A stretch of 7,719 bases of DNA from an uncultured bacterium. GTDB lineage: Bacteria; Cyanobacteriota; Vampirovibrionia; Gastranaerophilales; Gastranaerophilaceae. Shown piece by piece: positions 4,692 to 7,719 of the stretch (positions are counted from its first letter, which is position 1; every line of letters begins with the position of its first letter). A program made the position numbers and the translations under genes. The stretch covers positions 1 through 7,719 of the forward strand of contig CAQTPN010000064.1 in assembly GCA_948888345.1 (NCBI GenBank). Direction: 5' to 3'. The notes below the pieces were generated by a model. It did not search any database and was not told the DNA's origin. It saw only the letters and a program-made list of their open reading frames with translations.

Positions 4692-7673
4692 TTACTGTAC
4701 GCTTTTGTATTCCAGTATTACAAAGCCGTCGCCGCCATTTCCGCCTTTGCCTCCGATGTTATTTAACACTGCGCCTCCGCCGCCTCCGCCGCCAAATTGG
4801 CCTGAACCGCCATCTGCTGTTGCTGCTGTTGATGCAGCGCGGCAAATGGCGTCATAAAGGGGTGAAGCGATTGCACTTCCGCCGCATCCCGGTCTTGTCG
4901 GGCCTGCTGTAACTTCAACTCCGTCATTAGATTCTACGCTCTTATTGCAGGTTGTGTTTCCTTCGCTGTCTTTAGAATTAAAGATACAGGCTAAATAGCC
5001 GCCCATACCGCCATATTCATTATTTCCTTTTTGTCCGTTAATTATACTTAAATTGTTTTGTACAAATTTTTTGTATAAAACATTATAGGTATCAGGGAAA
5101 ATCATTTCATCCCCGTGGACATTGGAGTTTGATGTTCCGATATTACCTTTTATTCCGCCTCTGGCTGATAGAGTTACCTGTTTTCCTCCGGATTTAACGG
5201 ATATTGTGGTTGTACCGCCGTTACCGCTTTCTGTCAGGGAATTTCCGCCCTTTCCTACGTTTATTAGCATTTTTCTGTCAGCTCCGTCAAAATTGGTTAT
5301 AATGCCTTGAACTATTTCGCCGCCTGTGCCTCCTCCGCCGTTTGTTCCGCCCCATTCAATATAAACATAACCGTTTGCTCCTTTTGCACCTGCACCAAAA
5401 TTTCCCGTAGTGCCTGCTGCACCTCCGCCGCCGCCTGCGCCGTAATTTACTGCTGACGGGCTTAATCCGGCCCCTGTTGTTTCGCCGCCGTTTCCGCCTG
5501 CAAGGTAAGTCCCGTTTAAACTTAATGAGCTTCCGCCTGCACCGCCTGCGCCATCTTTTGCACTGCCTTTTAAATTGCCCGGGCTGCCGTTTCCGCCTGT
5601 CAAAGCTGTTCCTTTTTCGCCGAGTTTCAGCCAGTCTTTATATACGGCAGAAGAATTAAAGCTGCTTGTTTTGATGCCGCCTCCGTATCCGCCGCTGTTT
5701 GTTATATATGTATTGTCGTTTTCAAATTTACCGCCTTTGCCGCCTGAAACAGAATAAGTGTTTCCATTTACAACAATACTTGTAGCTCCGCCATCGTTGC
5801 CATTTTCGGCACCTGTATTTTGAACAGCTCCGCCCTGACCTATATTAATGCTTATTGTTTGTTCGGGTGTTACGTCGATTTCGCCCATCCAAACCTGACC
5901 TGCACCGCCGCCGCCACCGCCGTTGGATTGCGTACCGTATGCACATTGCAGGCCGTTTACAACAGAATTTACACTGTACCAAACGCGCATTGCGCCCGAT
6001 TTGCCGGAGGCACCATAATCTCCGCCGCTGCAATTTGTATTGTTATCAAATATTGAGGATGTTAATTTTCCGCCTCCGCCCCACGGGCCCCCTGTGCCGC
6101 CGCGTCCGCCTTTGCCTCCGCCGCCTGCACCGCCTGAAGCGTAATTATATCCCGGGTAGCTTACCTGTATCCAGCCCCCGCCTGCTCCTCCTGCACCGCT
6201 TACAACTGCCGCATTATCTTTTGCATCACAAGTGGAACCGCTTGTGAACGGGTTATCTAAATAAGCACCGCCCCCACCTCCGCCACCGCCTCCATAACCG
6301 TTTCCACCACGGTTGGACGGGTATCTTGAACTGTCATTCGGTGCAAAACCACACCATCCTTGAGCTCCGTCATTCCCGCCGTTTGTTCCTACTCTTGCTG
6401 TACAGGCTGCGGTTGCCAGTATTACTGATGATGCTCCCCCACCTGCCCCGCTGCCATTTCCGCCTCCGCCGCCTCCTGCTCCGCCAAGGTTGTGTTGTGT
6501 GCCGGCACTATTCGGATCACCTTTATTGCTATAGCTTCCTCCACCCGCTCCGCCTCCACCGCCAATTTCTGCAAGTATGGTACTTCCTGATAATATCGCA
6601 GTGCCTCCTCCTCCGCCTGCTCCGCCCGAGCAGCCGTAACTGCCTGCCGTGCCTCCCGTTCCACCATTACCGTTGCTGCCAGTTTTTCCTCTAACGCTTG
6701 TAGTTACGCCTCCGCCTTCGGCACCGCCTGTGCCTCCGCCGGCTCCTCCTGCACCTGCCCCTGATACAAGCCCTGCTCCGCCGCCGGCACCGATTTTTAA
6801 TGTAATATTTGAGGCTGTAGTTGATGTGCTTAAGGTTTTATCTGCAAGATATCCGCCCGAACCGCCTCCGCTTGAGCCGTATCCTGCAGCACTTGCACCT
6901 CCTCCGCCTGCACCGCATGCGGTGAATTTAGTTAAATTTACTGTTGCGTTGGCATCTATTGCAGGTATTTTCCCTCCTGCATTAATTTGTGTTGTGCCGT
7001 CAGATTTTACCACCCACTTTTTCGTTGTGCCCCATTTCTGGCAGCGAGCATCTAAAGCGGGTGCAACATGGGTATTTGGAACGGGGGCAGCGTTTGGAAA
7101 AATATATGTGCCTGCGGTTGTAAAAGTGCTGTAAGTGCTTGCTATGGCAGGAATATTTCCGTAAGCGACGCCGTTTCCCATGCCTCCTGATGCCCCGCCG
7201 CCCCCTGCGCCAACCATAAATACTCTAAGCTTTTTTACATTTTTTGGAACTGTAAAATTTTGTGAAGATGTAAAAACCTTATTTCCGTATAATGCATCTC
7301 CGCCTGCACCTCCGCCGCCCATCATTGTGACGGTTATTCTGCTTGCATCTGTAGGAATATTAAATTCTTTTGTTTCGCTGCTGTCTGTAAAGATTGTAAT
7401 TACTGAATCTTTGTCATAATTTGCAGCTTCACTCATTACTTTTATGGCAGGCTCACTTATTTTCCGTGTCATGACGGGGGCAAGGGCTGTAAGCAGTAAT
7501 GAAGCAACTAAAAGAGCCATAAGCATTTCAACAAGAGAGAAGGCAGGGGGTTTTAGGCCCTGAAACAAGTTCAGGGTGACGAGATTTGTTTTCAGGGTGA
7601 CGAGATTTGTTTTCAGGGTGACGGGATTTGATTTTTGGGTTATTTTGTACCCAATTTTGTATTTTTTGAACAT
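4692..7673 (-). CDS. Giant glycine-rich protein with prepilin-type N-terminus
   Basis: The chosen start is the ATG at 7673 (993 residues). AGGAG lies eight bases upstream, and the in-frame ATG at 7700 lies upstream of the likely transcript start. Residues 42-68 form a prepilin/pseudopilin signal: PPA44-F45-S-L-V-E49 followed by about 20 hydrophobic residues. Prepilin peptidase should cut after Ala44 (Gly is more common there), leaving Glu at position +5. The 44-residue leader is long because of a repeat insertion (14-40). The rest is dominated by Gly runs with strand-like segments between them. Two copies of a FxIP/FTVP...VxMxGxGGGGA unit lie at about 102-127 and 138-164. Segments like VTPEQTISINIGQGG recur (284-299, 598-615, 792-810). 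G-x-V-x-I-x-(W/Y) strands occur at about 499-507, 559-568, 767-776 and 982-991. There are 12 Cys residues, 11 of them in or beyond the Gly-rich zone. The pattern recalls glycine-rich phage and bacterial adhesin modules. A secreted or surface pilus-like adhesin is inferred. No substrate or partner is visible, and no other pilus gene is in the window. Confidence 0.82.
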   Translation of the reverse strand: MFKKYKIGYKITQKSNPVTLKTNLVTLKTNLVTLNLFQGLKPPAFSLVEMLMALLVASLLLTALAPVMTRKISEPAIKVMSEAANYDKDSVITIFTDSSETKEFNIPTDASRITVTMMGGGGAGGDALYGNKVFTSSQNFTVPKNVKKLRVFMVGAGGGGASGGMGNGVAYGNIPAIASTYSTFTTAGTYIFPNAAPVPNTHVAPALDARCQKWGTTKKWVVKSDGTTQINAGGKIPAIDANATVNLTKFTACGAGGGGASAAGYGSSGGGSGGYLADKTLSTSTTASNITLKIGAGGGAGLVSGAGAGGAGGGTGGAEGGGVTTSVRGKTGSNGNGGTGGTAGSYGCSGGAGGGGGTAILSGSTILAEIGGGGGAGGGSYSNKGDPNSAGTQHNLGGAGGGGGGNGSGAGGGASSVILATAACTARVGTNGGNDGAQGWCGFAPNDSSRYPSNRGGNGYGGGGGGGGGAYLDNPFTSGSTCDAKDNAAVVSGAGGAGGGWIQVSYPGYNYASGGAGGGGKGGRGGTGGPWGGGGKLTSSIFDNNTNCSGGDYGASGKSGAMRVWYSVNSVVNGLQCAYGTQSNGGGGGGAGQVWMGEIDVTPEQTISINIGQGGAVQNTGAENGNDGGATSIVVNGNTYSVSGGKGGKFENDNTYITNSGGYGGGIKTSSFNSSAVYKDWLKLGEKGTALTGGNGSPGNLKGSAKDGAGGAGGSSLSLNGTYLAGGNGGETTGAGLSPSAVNYGAGGGGGAAGTTGNFGAGAKGANGYVYIEWGGTNGGGGTGGEIVQGIITNFDGADRKMLINVGKGGNSLTESGNGGTTTISVKSGGKQVTLSARGGIKGNIGTSNSNVHGDEMIFPDTYNVLYKKFVQNNLSIINGQKGNNEYGGMGGYLACIFNSKDSEGNTTCNKSVESNDGVEVTAGPTRPGCGGSAIASPLYDAICRAASTAATADGGSGQFGGGGGGGAVLNNIGGKGGNGGDGFVILEYKSVQ
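7558..7576. repeat. 19-bp palindromic element in the prepilin leader
   Basis: CCCTGAAACAAGTTCAGGG has perfect 7-bp arms (CCCTGAA/TTCAGGG) and a 5-base centre. On the coding strand it encodes most of the peptide TLNLFQGL just before the prepilin cleavage site. Its form resembles small dispersed palindromic elements that can insert in frame in coding genes, as described for Rickettsia palindromic elements. Whether it recurs in this genome cannot be seen here. Confidence 0.75.
7572..7634 (-). repeat. Three 21-bp tandem repeats in the prepilin leader
   Basis: Units lie at 7572-7592, 7593-7613 and 7614-7634. The first two are identical and the third differs at a few positions. Being 21 bp long they keep the frame, and each encodes a 7-residue unit: KSNPVTL, KTNLVTL, KTNLVTL in reading order. 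They sit between the basic start and the cleavage site of the prepilin leader (residues 14-34) and directly abut the palindrome at 7558-7576. Confidence 0.93.
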
Positions 7674-7681
7674 ATAAACTA

Positions 7682-7686
7682 CTCCT
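7682..7686 (-). promoter_or_regulatory. Ribosome binding site deciding the start of the glycine-rich prepilin
   Basis: The minus strand reads AGGAG at 7686-7682, eight bases before the ATG at 7673. It supports this start over the in-frame ATG at 7700, which has no such site and would place the Shine-Dalgarno sequence inside the coding region. Confidence 0.8.
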
Positions 7687-7700
7687 ATTAATTTGTACAT

Positions 7701-7717
7701 ACTATATCATGTATAGT
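7701..7717 (-). promoter_or_regulatory. Putative -10 box within an inverted repeat upstream of the prepilin gene
   Basis: On the minus strand TATAGT (7706-7701) is one mismatch from the -10 consensus. It would start transcription near 7694, about 20 bases before the ATG at 7673. ACTATA (7717-7712) and TATAGT form a 6-bp inverted repeat around a 5-base spacer, and GTAC sequences flank both sides. This could be an operator or chance AT-rich symmetry. The -35 region lies outside the window. Confidence 0.4.
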
Positions 7718-7719
7718 AC

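Noticed and set aside
6649..7134. Long proline-rich open frame on the plus strand, with several similar ones between 4637 and 7419
   Set aside because: These are antisense images of the Gly codons (GGN read backwards gives NCC/CCN). They lack ribosome sites and recognisable domains, while the minus-strand gene has a start signal, a prepilin motif and a terminator.
4692..7690. CRISPR array or direct-repeat locus in the repetitive GC-rich region
   Set aside because: The repeats are irregular Gly codon clusters in one open frame with no constant spacer length.
7674..7700. Upstream in-frame ATG at 7700 as the start of the glycine-rich prepilin
   Set aside because: It would put the AGGAG ribosome site inside the coding region and lies upstream of the transcript start predicted from the TATAGT box. 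The ATG at 7673 has ideal spacing.

Overview
The window is AT-rich bacterial DNA outside the ribosomal and glycine-rich genes. It holds four intact protein genes and one frameshifted gene. The lineage is inferred, not shown. Three things together point to a non-photosynthetic relative of Cyanobacteria (Gastranaerophilales/Melainabacteria type) or another low-GC gut diderm: a pseudopilin-type leader on a very large glycine-rich protein, a class A penicillin-binding protein with an Asp/Lys-rich tail, and an unrecognised protein starting with a short Asn...Phe-Ser-Gly type N-terminus. A marker-gene search with the L18 protein would settle this.

Layout, left to right. The plus strand carries rplR (ribosomal protein L18), followed at once by a strong intrinsic terminator (404-437). 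In most bacteria rpsE would follow, so the ribosomal operon appears to end here. Next is a complete class A penicillin-binding protein (481-2682) with its own putative promoter. After it comes a gene (2743-3851) split by a one-base frameshift in a short A-run at 2949-2953. Its joined product, about 369 residues, has motifs suggestive of a protein-kinase or aminoglycoside-phosphotransferase-like fold.

The right half is on the minus strand. bioD (dethiobiotin synthetase, 3848-4531) meets the frameshifted gene tail to tail, with overlapping stop codons. A textbook terminator (4597-4635) separates it from the last gene (4692-7673). That gene encodes a roughly 990-residue protein with a prepilin-type N-terminus fused to long glycine-rich modules. 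Its leader peptide contains three 21-bp tandem repeats abutting a 19-bp palindrome, which looks like a dispersed repeat element captured in the coding sequence.

The genes do not form one pathway: translation, wall synthesis, biotin synthesis and a probable surface or pilus-like protein sit next to each other, mostly as separate transcription units. The two items most worth following up are the giant glycine-rich pseudopilin and the kinase-like frameshifted gene.
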